Below are positions 14,824-28,400 of a DNA stretch of 64,000 nucleotides, in pieces. A program made the position numbers and the translations under genes. The notes beneath the pieces were generated by a model. The model ran no database searches and was not told the origin of the DNA. It saw nothing but the letters and a program-made list of their open reading frames with translations. Source of the DNA: Siniperca chuatsi (Eukaryota > Chordata > Actinopteri > Centrarchiformes > Sinipercidae); NCBI RefSeq assembly GCF_020085105.1, contig NC_058063.1, positions 13,173,651 to 13,237,650 of the forward strand, written 5' to 3'. The first letter of the stretch is position 1. The number at the start of each line of letters is the position of its first letter.

Positions 14824-17800
14824 CAACCAATCACATCGAGACAGCAGCTGGATCGGCTACGCCCCTGAAGCACTTTTGATAGAGACTGATGGAAAACTTT
14901 AAAAAAACAAAAAACATTTTCATCACTTTCATCTTGTTGGTTGCGGAAACCAACGGGGATGTGTGCCAAATGACATTCTTGAAAAGCCATTTGCTGCTCT
15001 CATTCCTTGAGTGAAAGCCAATCAGAGAAGGGTACAAAAAATGGAGATTGGAGAGAAAAACTCTAATCATTAAGAGTATAATGGTGGCTGACTATTTAGT
15101 GTATGAAAAAAAAAATAGAACTAAATATCAGCTCAAAAAGTGCCTCGTTTTCAGATTGTAGCCATTTTACAAAGAACTTCAACTTAGCGTCGACTAACTG
15201 AAGCTTTGGGTTATTATTTGTTTTTTTGTGCTTGATTTGACGTAGTTACAAAAAAAACGCAGCAGAAGATATAAATAAAGTGAGTAGCACTGGTGTGAGC
15301 TTTTGCTTCGTTCATGTCATATGAGATGAACTGTTGAAAGATTCCGGTGTTTACAACTTGCAAGCAACAGTCTTATGATTAGAGTTGGTCGTTTGAGGGT
15401 TAAAAATACTGCGCATGATCAATAAACACCACATCCATAAAATTAGGGTTTATTTACCTTGAATGACAGACTTTGGCTGACATGAGGCATCCATATGTAT
15501 TTGGATTACAGGCACTTGTGTGTCATTGAGCACCAAGTCGGATATAAAACTTGGATGGTGACATGAACAATATTTAGTTGTTCGGAAAGTTGGAAGCTGG
15601 AAATCTCAATCAATCCGATATGACATGAATGCGGCATTTTCGCTAACATTAATAATGATAATGGTACTAGCAATCTGCTGGCCTTCCTGTCTACTGTGAG
15701 AAATATTAGCATAGCTGCTGTTAGCATTCTGCTCACTATAACTTGCGCTCTTTTATTCTGTCAATCCTTTTTTTCTCTTTCTACTAACTTTTTAACAGAG
15801 CCATACACCTAAAGTATTAAATACACAGGCTTGAAACAAAAGGCACTTGTAGCAGGGGATACAGTGGCTTGCTAGTTAGCTGAAGCCAGCTAGGTCAGAT
15901 TAAGATATTAGCATCGAGCCAGGACGTAAATTCACGTCACCGTCCTGCTGACTACAGCTCAGGGTGAGACCCTCTGATATAGAGCCAAGCAATCCTATTA
16001 GTGCTTTTAGCTCCAGACAGGTATGTCCCACTTAATCCCCTTCATCTCAGGATGCTTAATAACGTACAGTACATACAGTAGAGGACAGAGACCCTATCAT
16101 TAGCCATGCTAATGCTAGCTTTGTAGCGGTCAGAACACTGCTTTTAGCACCGGAAAGGGGGTAAAGTTCTCATTTTAATTCTGTCAGTATGAAATAATAA
16201 ATGAAACTACTAATTTGTTCTCAGTTATTTTATACAGTAAGGTACCAAACATCTTAAGAAGAATTATTTTACACATTTTCATTTTTAAATTAGTTGAATT
16301 GAAAGTGCTTCGACCCTAAATCCTTCTTTAAGACTCTCCCTCCTTTCTGTCTTTCGCTTGGCTCTTAATTTAATCTCTGCTATGCATCAGCACTTAAGTG
16401 CCTGTCTGTCCTTTTTATCTGTCGGTCTCTCTGCCCCGTCTTAGCAGCTAGCACTAAATAGGGCTGTCCTAGCAGGAAATATTAAGTCTATTTTTGTCTC
16501 TTTTGGCTGTACAGTTCTCATAAAATAACTTGTTTATGTTTGTTTGGTGTTACAATGATCTATCAGATGACTTGACGGACAGCCATGGCCCTAATCGGAG
16601 GACTTTTGTAACGTTTCTCTTTGCCGGTAATGGAGGACTTAATTGTCGCAGGGCCGTCAGTGCCAAACCACAACAACAAAAAAAGACTAAGCTCCAACAG
16701 CACCTCAAGAAGCAACCTTCAGCTCTCAAGTCTGGACGTATTGCTTTGTTTTATTTTAAAAATGTAACCTTTTGTGTTCCCCCGTTGTTTTTCTTTTGCG
16801 GGGGGGAGAGGGACTGTGACATATCTCGCCTCGCAGTCTGCTTATGATGTGACTCTTGAAGATAAAGGTCATTGTGAAGACTTGCGTATTCTTTAACCTT
16901 GAATTTGCCTGCAAGTTTGACCAGAGGATTAAAAAGAAATGCATGACGAGAGAGAAAAGGCCACCACGGAAAACAACAACAAAAACCTAATGTCTAAATA
17001 CATATGCATTTATGTAGCTCCACATTGTACTCATGTGTTTGTCTGCCTGCCTTGGGAAGTTCATGAACTTTCTCATTCAGGTCACATGACTGTCGGGGGG
17101 CCTAGAGCATAACAATGCAGCTTTATTATGAGCAGATTGGGATCTGTGGTTGGAATGGCCTATAATAGCGGTTACTAATGCAGAAGTGGGAAAAAAACAA
17201 TTGGACTTCAAACCAGATTCAGCACATAAATCCATGCTTTCATGCAGACTTGCAGGCAAACACATTGAGCATTAGTTGAAATGTTTCTGATGTCTTTTGG
17301 AGATGTTCTCGTATTGAAACTCAGCAGTTTTCAGCAAAACGCAAATGCTTGAAGGTACTTGTAGTTTAGAAAGAAAGAGCGCACAAACAGACTTACATTA
17401 TCATCCTGCCATGTAGAGCCCTGTTTGAGCTCTGAGCATCTCATGAACGTCTGAATGAATGTCTTTTACTTTGTCAAACTGCCTGCAGTCTGGAAAATTC
17501 TTCCTTTGACTGCCTGTGGCGCAGTGCTCCATGGTCACAGCCACCTTTCATTAAGATGTTCCTTCGGGAAAGCTCCGATGAACAGGGTTCAAGAGTTTAA
17601 GTGGCCGTATGATTTCATTCATTGCGTTGTTAGTGAGTTTGGAGATGTTCATAAAATGTGCAGGAAAGTGCTGCTGCTGCTCTAAATTGTTTTATCTCTT
17701 CCTCCTGTTCCCTTGAGGGATGGTACTGAATGGGAATATTGTGAGATTTGCCATTGATGTAGAGTTTTACTTCTATTGCTTAAGAAAAAAAAAATCTTGA

Positions 17801-18460
17801 CTAAAAGGAAAAAAAAGTCAAACAACAAAAGGACTTGTGGTTTCTTTTGTTTCTGTGACTGGCTGCTAAGTTTCCTTTTTGAGTGATGTAATGGGGATGA
17901 TTGTGAAAAAAGTGACAGGCTTAAGACAGAAAAATAACAGCGCTACTGATCTTACAGGGGGGAGGAAGAAGAAGAAGAGCGGAAGATGCTACAATTTACG
18001 GGTTGAGGCAAGTGTGAACATCTGCATGAAATGCCAGACACAGGCGGCCTCATGCCCCTCACACACTCGTAAAAGGCTGCAACCACAGCGCAGATGTCAC
18101 ACTGTAATGTGGAAAAGAAAACAGCCTGATTGTTATCCACAACAGCCTTTACCGCACCCATTGATAAGATCATTTGCACTCAAAGTTGGCGGGTTGCCAG
18201 CGGAGTTAATCACTCGTCTTACTCGTAATTTGACCAACATGGTGTTTGCTGGGTGAGCTCAAAGACCTCCCTCGCTTTTATTCGATACTACCTTCTCACT
18301 CAACACTGTTTAATTAAATCAGCTTTTTGAAGCATGATAAATCTGTGCTTCTTTCTCTTCTTATTGTTAACATCTATGGGCTCTTGTGTCATCCTCGTCC
18401 ACAGATGGCCAAGTAACTCAACCCAAGCTGAGGCACCGTAGGAATTAATAGAAATGAGAA

Positions 18461-18484
18461 CACACACACACACACACACACACA
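18461..18484. repeat. (CA)12 microsatellite
   Basis: Pure CA tract of 24 bases. Confidence 0.93.
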
Positions 18485-19511
18485 GACAGATCAGACCTGC
18501 ACCTGCAGATCCTCTCACTTCCCTTACTGAGTAAAAATAAGGTTAGTGTGGACAATAGAAAGCTTGGTAGCACCTATATGAAATAAGAAAAAGCCCCCAC
18601 ACCTGAAGGGCTACTGAAACCTACACTTTTTACGGCTCATGTTCCCTCAACTTTTATTCACTTACATCTTAAACAAAGTGGGTCCCAAGGGGATTTCAAG
18701 CCCTACTTTGCTTCAGCACAGACAGTCCCCTTTTCCCATAATGCTCTTGCACAAGCAGTGCTCCTGAGTGCTCCTTCAGTGGCTGACTTTTACCATTATT
18801 AGCAAGAATGTTCCTCATGATGCTTTCTCTCAAGAAAGTCAAGGTTTTATGAATGAATGAACTGATCATGAAAAAGTCAACTCTTCTCCTTGTGGTGCAC
18901 CCTTAGGCAAATGGAAAAGCTCTAAATCCACCACAGTTACAGTTAAAGACTAAGCTTTAATTATTTGGTTGATGTGAGAAGGCAGATAAACTCAAATCTG
19001 ACCCACACTCATTCCCAGCAAAGGTTTGCATGGACAAACAGAGCAAGACGGAAATGTAAAAGCTGTATCAGCACTGCTCTTGGATAAGGAGAGAATGGAG
19101 GAGCAGAGGCGGGCGAATGGGCACAGCTGCCATCTGGTTGTCGTGGCGACAGGCAGCGACAATGCCTGCCCTCGGCTGTGGTGGCAACATCTCCAGTCAA
19201 GATGAGAGTGAAAGAGAGAGGAGGAGGGATGCTGGATGGGAGCCAATGGAAGAGGACACCGAGTTCAATCTCAGAGAGGTGCACTGGATAGACGCCAACA
19301 GGTGGACCTGTTGTGTCTGAGCGGGCGGGTGTATCATCTCCTCATTGTGAGTGTGTGACACTGTCTTTGTGTGGAAACACACCTACATGCACCTATTGGC
19401 ACATAGCAGCAGAAATAGATTCAGTAACCTCACTTGTTTACACACTGCAGGGTGGATACAGGAATACCTGCACAGTCTCAAGTGAATTAATCCAATACAA
19501 AAACCACATTT

Positions 19512-19726
19512 AGTAGCTGTTCTGGAGCTTTTGATCATATAACAGGATCTTCATCAGTAGATGGAGTTTGTGTAGTTGTAAGCTTTTAAGCCAACATGGC
19601 TGTGAAGTTCTTAAAGTGGGCAGGGAAAAAAATGGAAATTTGAACATCCAAATCTTTACGATAACAGGGCAAACTCCGTCTGCTGATGAAGATCATGTGG
19701 TATGATGGAAAGCTCCAGAACTGCTT
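19512..19726. mobile_element. Foldback MITE, about 215 bp
   Basis: The left arm (19,512-19,569) and right arm (19,671-19,726) are inverted copies of each other: AGCTGTTCTGGAGCTTTTGA and GATCTTCATCAG on the left, CTGATGAAGATC and AAAGCTCCAGAACTGCTT on the right. The arms would form a hairpin with a loop of about 100 bases. There is no coding content. Confidence 0.75.
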
Positions 19727-22700
19727 CTAAGAGAATGAGCTTTGAACCTCAGTATATACTTATTTTTTAAGACTAAATAATAAACAAACACAATAGTGTT
19801 TCCCAGCCTGGGGTCAGGACCTCCCAAGTGATATCTTAATGATTAAAGGGATAAGATAGAAAAAAATCTGTTACACAAAATAAGGCTTTTCTCAAAAGTT
19901 TGCTTTTTCCTTGTTAACTCTTCAGGCCTCTAAAAATCCTCCAAATTAAACAACCTGAGAAGGAAAAATCACTTGTTGAACTGCTCATGTCCACACACAT
20001 TTCCCCCTGGATATTGTTTAGCCCAGATCCTGATGCATCTTGTCTCACGATGAATGTTGTGAGTAGATGACGACATAAGCAAACATTTGTTGTGTGAAAT
20101 AGACATCTGCTCATGTTTTATTTCATGAAAGTGTATTAATTTTTAAAGCTGTAAGGGCCTGTATGAAAATTATTATGGTGGTGAGGGGATCTGAACCTTA
20201 TGTTTCACTTTGTAAAAAAAGCAATGCCCTCCCCAGGGTTATTAATGTTTTGTTTGAACACTCCACTTGACTGCAACACTCTCCCTGCAATATGTCAGAA
20301 TAATAGCACGGTGTTAAATTGGTACAGCTTGATTGATCATGTCCCCAATTTAAATCTTAATATCTAAATGGAACTTCTAATGTGCAACACCAATGTACTC
20401 ATTAATAAAACCCTGATACAGAGGCAGAACTGTTGTCCACTGTATATGGCAAAGTGCACTTTTATGAATCATGGCACAAGTGAAAGATGTCTTTTTGATG
20501 ACAAATTTTATGTAGCTTTTAACTATATTGCAAAGGAAGGCTGAAATCAAATATACGGACAATAAAAAATGTCAAGACCCTCCCCTTGCTCTCCAAATAA
20601 AGTCAGACTACCCAATCTTCAGCCAAAAGAAAAATTACAATACATCAGACCAGCACATACAGTTATTTTGCAAAACGTCATGGGGGACAGAAAACTGAAG
20701 ATTCAATAGACATCAATGTAATTTGACGTGTGTTTGGGTTACAATTTTGACAAGTTTGTATATATTCCTTTAGTATTAACCAAGCCTTTGTTTTATAGAC
20801 ATGTCTGCTAATAATTTTGTGACCTTGCCTGAACCTGAGCGTTCGTGAAACCTTGATAAATTAAGGTTGATCGGATCAGTCAGCCGTCATGCTCCTTCAG
20901 TCTTCCCCCGCCCAACACAACGGCCAGACATTGCTTATCCGGACATCCAGGTAGCATTAGGCTAAGTGTTGTCTGTAAATAACCAACTGTATGATCTGGG
21001 CTGAGATTTAGTTGGAGACGACAGTCATGTTTACTGCTGCTGTACTGTAGCCCATGACTGTACTCCAGCAGCCTCCCACTCAAGCTATAACGTTAGCTAT
21101 GCATCAGTAGTAGGGCCTAACTGTCACCAGCAGTATTTTACCACACTGACAGTTTCTATTCATGTATCTCAGGTGCCTCAAATCTCACTGTGAAAGCTTT
21201 GTTTATTAGTACGGTTGTTTCTTGTTTCACTGTAGTTTCTCATGCTAACATATGATGAAGCCTATTCTTTCCCCGACACTCTCTCCCCCTTAATAATTTG
21301 TGTACAGTCCCTAAGTGGAAGTGGTCTGCCTCTGCTATAAAACACTGCAGGAAACACTGGCATACCTTGTGATGATGAGACAGACAGCCCTTCAATATTA
21401 TGAGACAGTTCCATGAAGTATGGCCTCACAATTGATCAAATTGAGCATTAAAGATGACCTGCAGGTATACTGTATTGGATAACATGTTTCTGTTTAGATT
21501 AATTACTGTGACAATAGACGAGAGTGTAGTGAAGTTATTGAATATACAGTGCATTGCATGAGATCCAGTGATGGGAAAACATGCAAAAACTCTGTTAAGA
21601 TTAGAAAGACTACATAGACAACACTTGTGTTTGTCAAGGTGTATTTTATTTTAAAGGGAGATCCTTTACACGACTGCTAAGCCCAGTGAAAAGAACTGGT
21701 ATAAAGGAGTGGTATAAATCTCCATTCAGATGTATCTCTCCTCCTCCTTGATAGGGCTGAGAGTGCTATTTATATGGTGTTTACATCATTGGTCCCCAGC
21801 CTTACGGAGCATGTACAGTCCGTACTGCTGTATGTTGGCAACAGTACAGGAAGTCTTCCCGTCTTTATGACTTCCTGCACAGGGCAGACCACAGGAAGCT
21901 CGCTAGATGTAGGACACGGAAATAGCTTTTGCTCCCATAGCATATGTGGGAATGTTAATGTAGGCACTATTCCATGCTCCTAAATTGCTTCCTTCCCATC
22001 AGTCACAGTATATTGTAGGTTGGGTGCGAGTTAAGATACAGAAAGTGTATCTATAGTGATTGAGATATGTGTAGAGCCAGGGTAAGTGTTTATTTTCACC
22101 ACTTTCCCCTGGCAAGTTACAATAATAAACTACATAGCTACAGGTATTTAGTTTAAAGGTATGTTGACCGAGCCAATAAAGCTCTGGATTACAGTTGGTA
22201 CACTGCAAGCTGCCTCTGCTAATCCTCCCAATTTCCCCCCCTCCAGTCCTTCCATAGGTTTTAGGGCAAAGTTAATCACTGTAGTCTCAATAAAGTTAGT
22301 TTACACACAGTCATGGTCAAACCAAATGGATCCAATGGCTGGGTCCATCCACTGCATGACATGTGAGGTAATCTGATCCACAAATGCCACAGCCATTGCA
22401 ACCATTTTCTAATGTATTTCCAGCTCTCTTTTCCTCACCGCCCCCTCTTTCACATAGTGTACTTAGCCAAACAAAAGGCCTTTCTCTGTCTTTCCCCCCT
22501 CTCCCCTTCCTTTCTCCCCCACCAACTAACGCTCTCTTGCCTCATAAGAGTTAGCCATGATTATGGATTTGTCTCTATCACAGGCTGCACACGAAATTAG
22601 CTCTGTCACTCCATAGCTGCTGGCTGGTCTGAGAAAAAGGGAGGTTGAAAAAAGTAAAAAAGTGCCACATGGAGTTGAGTGAGGGAAAATGAGAAGTGGA

Positions 22701-24534
22701 GGAAGGAGGAGGGAGGTGAGGATGTCGTTTTTTTTGGGGGGGGGGCTGTGAGGCCTCTGTCCTTTATTTTCCTTGAAAGCTCCCTGAAAACCGCAGACAC
22801 ATGGTACAGAATTCCCCTCACAGTAGGAGAAGGGGGAGGGCCGGCTTTGCAAGAGAACACCACACTGTCTGTGATAAACACACACACACACACACACACA
22901 CACAGGGAATATTATAGGTGAGTACACACACTTTGGAAATGAAGGGAGTGTGTGAACCAGACATGCAAACACTCAGCTACACAAAAGGCAGCACAGAAAG
23001 AGGGGGACTTTGAAGGAGCCGGCAGGCCAATGCTTTGGCATGCCAGCACACGGAAACCTCAAACCATCATATCACCTAAGTACCTCTCAGCTCTATGGGA
23101 AAGTGGACAGTCCCACTTTCCACGGTTATTGGTATGGTGGCGGTGGTGGGGTGAGGTGGGGGTGTTAATCCAACGTACAATGTGTCTGACTGGCAGCTCC
23201 TTAAACCCCCCCCCTCGCTGTGGGGCCCCTTTGAGCTTGTAGATTGAGGACAAGCATAGAACTGGTATTTAGGTGGAGTTGGCTGACAGGGAAAAAGTCA
23301 GGGAAAGGGTCAGGTGGTGTGAATGGACCTGTTAGGAGCTGTGATGTGGGCTTAGCGTGAACCCAATGACCCTGAAACAGAATGCTTGGTTGGCTGATGG
23401 ATAAGTGTGGAAGCAAAAACATCAATTTTGCTCTTAATTGTAAGCTTTTTAAAGCTTAGAAAGACCAAAATCCATAACAGTAATTCTGCCATTTATCTTG
23501 TCCTCTTTAACTTGTGTTGAAAATTCCTTTCGCATCTCAGTTATGTAGCCCAACAGGACACAATAGCATGAGAACTACAACATCCAGTACTTTAAATCAC
23601 ACGTGGGATAATAAAATGGATGAGTAACGCCATCTAGTGGAACATCTGGCATCCGCTCTTGCTGTAAATGCAGATCAGGTCACTACAGGTATAATTCATA
23701 GCCAATTAAGTTGCCACTAACAATATTGATACAATTATAGCAACATAATTCTTGTGATTGCAGCTAAAAAACTACTTCCAATACAGTCTGTGTTTCCTTT
23801 ATGGCTTATAGCTATAGGAACAAACCACACATTTACTTGTTTTCTTCAATTACTCTTTGTATACATATTAATGGCTTGGCAAAGTCAGAAAAAGACCTTC
23901 TCACAAAAAGGTGGAAGAACAAGTTTTTCCATCTCATAGCATGTTTACCGAGAACCAGCACGCAGAAACCCTCCTTGTAAGCTTGAAAGAGGAGATGGAA
24001 AATCTGTGTCAGCACACGGAATAGCCACTGCCTGCCTGGAAAATGAGGACACAAGGAATGGGAATACAATCAATTTATAAAAAGCCTCAAGTATGACCTT
24101 CTTTCGTTTTTCCTCTTCATACTTGACATTACATTATGCAAATCATTTGCCAAATGAGGCAAAAGTTATTCTCAGAAATCCATGTTTGGAACCCTGTTTT
24201 GCACTCATAAGGTTTTGGTTTCTCCCACAAGACGAGAAGACTGGAGGTCTGAGTTGGAGGATGTCATTTAATAAAAAATGCTGTTACCAGACATGATTTA
24301 TGGTACATAGTATTTTCAAATAATTCCCAGCATTTCTTGTAATCCGCTTATTTTGCCAGATTGTTTTTACCACAATGAATGAAACAATGGGAATACCATA
24401 AAGTTGAGGCAATCTCGGGACATTAGTATTTGAAAAGCCAATTCATTGATTTTCACAGAGCTGCCTTGAGCTAATTGATAATGATCAGGATGGACTCTAT
24501 AGGGTAAATAGCAGGCAAATAACAAATAGGCTAT
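19727..24534. other. Intergenic DNA without a recognised gene
   Basis: Mostly unique AT-rich sequence with a (CA) tract at 22,878-22,904 and a G-run at 22,737-22,746. The 148-codon minus-strand frame at 22,526-22,972 is low-complexity and spans the CA tract, so it is not a gene. Confidence 0.45.
22878..22904. repeat. (CA)13 microsatellite
   Basis: CA tract of 27 bases. Confidence 0.93.
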
Positions 24535-24655
24535 TTGGCATTTTGGCTTGAAAAGTGACTCAGATGATTAATCAGATAGATCAAGTAGTTGCTGTTTAAT
24601 TTTCTCTTGATTGAATAATTAATCAACTAATTGTTTTAGCTCTAGTAAACTCTGG
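24535..24655 (+). repeat. Diverged end of ATTAATCGAT-rich repeat (family C)
   Basis: Retains GATTAATCAGATAGATCAAG, TTTAATTTTCTCTTGATTGA, AATTAATCAACTAATTG and the end TTTTAGCTCTA. It matches the right half of the family but is well diverged. Confidence 0.55.
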
Positions 24656-24809
24656 ACAATAAGTTGCTATTAAATATGATATCCCTGCATTAACAGTACA
24701 TTTTAAAGCTTGTAATGTTTCAGTTTCCGTTGACATTTTTTAGGTTGTAATAAGTCATTTTATTTGTATCACATATTATATTGTAGACTACAGCTGTTCT
24801 TGCTATTGT

Positions 24810-25195
24810 GTCCACAGTTCGACATTTTGGAAAATAAACGTATTCACTTTCTTGCTTGCCAAGATGAGAAGATGGATAACTTGCCACTCTCTTCCTTGTC
24901 CGTTAAACATGAAGCTAACGCCAGCAGCCAGTTAGCTAACGTTAGCTTAGCTTTATTTAGCATAAAGAATGGAAACGGGGAAAAAACTGCTTGACTGGCT
25001 CTCTCCAAAAGGTAACACAATCCAACTACCAGCACCTCTAAAGCTAATTTAATAACGTATTATATCTCGTTTGTTAACTTCGCACAAACACAAGTGTAAA
25101 AGTTGTTTTACCGGCCGTTATATGCCGGCCTTTTTCTTGGCCAGGACCAGTTGCCAGGCAACTAGCGGAGACTCCAGGAAGTTACTGGTCATGAA
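24810..25195 (+). mobile_element. Repeat of family D, with RFX-type palindrome
   Basis: Its left part (GACATTTTGGAAAATAAACG, TATTCACTTTCTTGC, GGCTCTCTCCAAAAGGTAAC) matches the left arm of the foldback element at 34,245-34,682. The right part carries a perfect palindromic X-box, GTTGCCAGGCAAC, at 25,150-25,162. It has no coding content. Confidence 0.6.
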
Positions 25196-25419
25196 TCGTC
25201 GAACTGTTCCTGTGAACCCGACATTTACAAACATGTTCTTTAGAAAGATTTGGATAATTATCAAATTTGTTACAAAACACCAAATGTCTCTAAGATTTTT
25301 CTTACACAGAAATGTGAGAGAGTCATACAAATATCCATTAATGCAGTATTTTGCATAAGAATTCTTAACAGCCATTGTTTGCCCAAGAACTAAATCACAA
25401 ATAGGCTACTTTTCCAACT

Positions 25420-25425
25420 TTTATT
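25420..25425 (-). terminator. Polyadenylation signal AATAAA for the secreted-protein gene
   Basis: TTTATT on the plus strand is AATAAA on the minus strand, 33 bases beyond the stop codon at 25,458. If used, the 3' untranslated region is very short. Confidence 0.55.
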
Positions 25426-25457
25426 GGAATTGTTCCACATAACATATCAAGTTTCAC

Positions 25458-28400
25458 TCATTTCTCTGTATTGGATTGTTTCATTGACTTGAAGGAGATG
25501 TTCCCAGTTGATATTTGTAGATAATCTAGCTCTAACAAATCCTCACTAAGTCCCTGACTCTTTGTGGTATCAGCTGAAAAAACAGAAATATTAAAACCGC
25601 CATTTCCACTTCCATCATTATCCAGGAATAAATCAGATGTTTTCATGTCACTGTAAACATCTTCACTTCTAACACCCAAGTTGTTTTCCTCAACACTACT
25701 GAAATCTTCTTTGTCGTCTTCAGCATGTGCTTCAGGACCTCTGCTGGTGTTGTCTCTACTATGCACAGCATCCTCAGAGTTTAAGGTCCAATTAGCCACC
25801 CTTTCTTTGTGCTTGGTCGTAGCTGCAGCGTTTGGAAAATAATCCTTATCAGCTGGCGTGACTGTAGCTGTGACACCACTGAACGAAGCACTTCCAAGGA
25901 TATCAGCATATGTGACAGCTTTGACTCTGGCAGGCCGCTTGGACAGCCTGACTATGGCTGCATTGGTCAGAGAGGTAGATTCATTCAGCTTTTTGCCATT
26001 AGTTTGTTTTCCTTTTACACGTTTACCTCTCACCGTACTGCTGGTGGCACGGTTGAACAGACTCGCCTTCATTGCAACAGGTTTGATGTTGTTTGCCATT
26101 TTTGTATCTGATTTTGGGCTGGATTCAACTTTGAGGTCCCCTCTTGAACTGACATAAGCTGAGGAGAGGACATAAGCTGAGGAGATTCTGTGACTTGGTG
26201 ATGCTATAGTTGGATTTTGTTCTTTGTACTTCCAGTGTGTTTTGTTACTAGCATTTCTCATTTTGTTTTGAACAGGGTGAAATCCCAGAGAAGTAGGCCT
26301 ATAGATTTTGCGGTTATTTTTGACAGGTGTAAATCTGGCAACTGATTCAGTGCTTCCTGCTGTCTTTAAACGTGGTTTAAGGTCTTCACTGCTTAGCTCA
26401 TTTTGACTCATCGTGGATACATGGCTGCTACCTGGCTCTGTTTCACCTGTTTTATTGTACCACCTGTGAATCTTGCTGTTTTTCTGTTGCCAGATCTGTG
26501 AGCTTCTAAGTTTAAAACCTTCAAAACCTTGCAGGACTCTGGTAGACTTGTCTGGTTCACTAACTGAAGTTTTGGCTCCCTCGAGTGGTTGAGTCCCAAA
26601 TCCTTTAAGACCATATATTCTTCTGTAGCTTCTGAACTGTCCACGATCTGGGTCGCTGTCCATACCAGCATCACTTTCAGGCAGCAGAGGCCGGGCTTCC
26701 TTAAATCCTGATGTGAACGGCCTTGGAGTGGTCATGGTTTGGACGATATCTAAAGTGCTAGTAGAAGGTGAAAAATAATCTGTGGGTGTCCTCTCAAGTT
26801 TTGCTGGTGCAGTAGTTGAAGTAGATGCTTCTCTCTGGCCAAAGCTGTACTTTGGTGACAAAGACCTGTATGTATTTGCGATTTTAAACTTTCCTTTGTC
26901 GAAGCTGTATCGTCGAGAGTTCCTTTCATTAGTGCCACTGGAGGAGAGAACAGATGGATTTTTAAATCCTCCGAAACCATAGATGCTTTTTATGGCTTTT
27001 TCAGGTTTGTAAGCATGCATTGATCCTCTTGTGGTTGTATTAACTAGGCTACTTACTACAGATTTATCGCTGCCAGTAGCATAGTTACCCTGGAAACCTG
27101 CATGAGTTACAGGGATAAAACTTTCCATGGTGTCGTATTTCCCTGGAGCGGGATGCACAGAGATTTGAGCAAGAGTTTCTGCTGTGGTGCGTTGATATTT
27201 GGTAGAACTATCTGTCTGAGCACCATACTGGGCCACATTAGCATTATGATACAGTGGATTGGCATTATCAGAGAGATGCTGTACTTCATTGGTCAGGTCT
27301 TTTCTTTGCAATTGTTTAAAAGAAAACCTGCTATAAACTTGTTCATCAGAGGGCCTTTGCTTATGTGGTGTTGTGGCAGAAGCGCTGGGTCCATCACCAG
27401 TGATTGTATTAACTGTCTCATGTCCATTAAAAGAAGTCTGGGAGTCCTTTAAGAGATGCGACTGGACCTTTTTGTGTCTTGGTGTCTCACTGCTACTCAC
27501 CGAGTGCAACCTCTGGTAGAAACCTACTAAGGGTGATGTCAGTTTTTCTGGGCTTGCATTGCTTTTAATAACAGAGGCGTCTAAGCTATTGCTGATTGAT
27601 GGTGCATGAGGGGCAGTTTGACTTGCAAAGCCGAGAAATACTGGGGCCACATTAGCATTACGATACAGTGGATTGGCATTATCAGAGAGATGCTGTACTT
27701 CCTTGGTCGGGTCTTTTCTTTGTAGTTGTTGTAATTGTTTAAAATTTGAAGAAAACCTGCCATAAACTTCATCAGAGGGCCTTTGCTTATGTGGCGTTGT
27801 GGCAGAAGCGCTGGGTCCATCACCAGTGACAGTATTAACTGTCTCATGTCCACCAAAAGAAGTCTGGGAGTCCTTGAAGAGATACGACTGGACCTTTTTG
27901 TGTCTTGGTGTCTCACTGCTACTCACCGAGTGCAACCCCTGGTAGAAACCTGTTATGGATGATGTCAGTTTTTCTGGGCTTGGATTGCTTTTAATAACAG
28001 AAGCGTCTAAGCTATTGCTGATTGATGGTGCATGAGGGGCAGTTTGACTTGCAAAGCCGAGAAATTTACGTGATTGAATTCCACTCGATGTACTCTGCAG
28101 CCCGGCCGCAGCGAGCTCATTTGTCTCTTTATAGCTGCTGTAATGCCCTCTTGGAGCTGGCAGTGAAGTACTCCAATATCTACCAGTCTGGGATGAAAAA
28201 TGAGAAGAGTCAGAGGGTTGCCAGACTGTTTTATCTTCAGCCACCTTTGGAGAGTCACTTCTAGGAACTTTGTAGGATTTCTGAGCATTTGTGGGGTCCC
28301 AAACTTGTGAAGGACTAGATCTCTGATGAAAGGGACTGGCAGCTTCTTTGTGAGATGATTTTCTAATAATCACTGGGTATGAATTATAAGAATTTCCACT

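Larger units (their letters stand above)
14136..19511. other. Intergenic DNA without an assigned gene
   Basis: AT-rich and mostly featureless apart from one possible terminal exon at 14,740-14,823 and a (CA)12 tract at 18,461-18,484. The longer open frames near 16,530-16,847 and 17,879-18,256 lack family motifs and splice partners. Confidence 0.45.

Noticed and set aside
22526-22972. 148-codon minus-strand frame
   Set aside because: Low complexity, spans a CA microsatellite and G/C runs, no domain.
25809-27916. Many plus- and minus-strand frames over the secreted-protein exon
   Set aside because: Shadows of the single 3.3-kb exon.
27220-28066. CRISPR-like or satellite array
   Set aside because: It is a two-unit coding duplication with no spacers.
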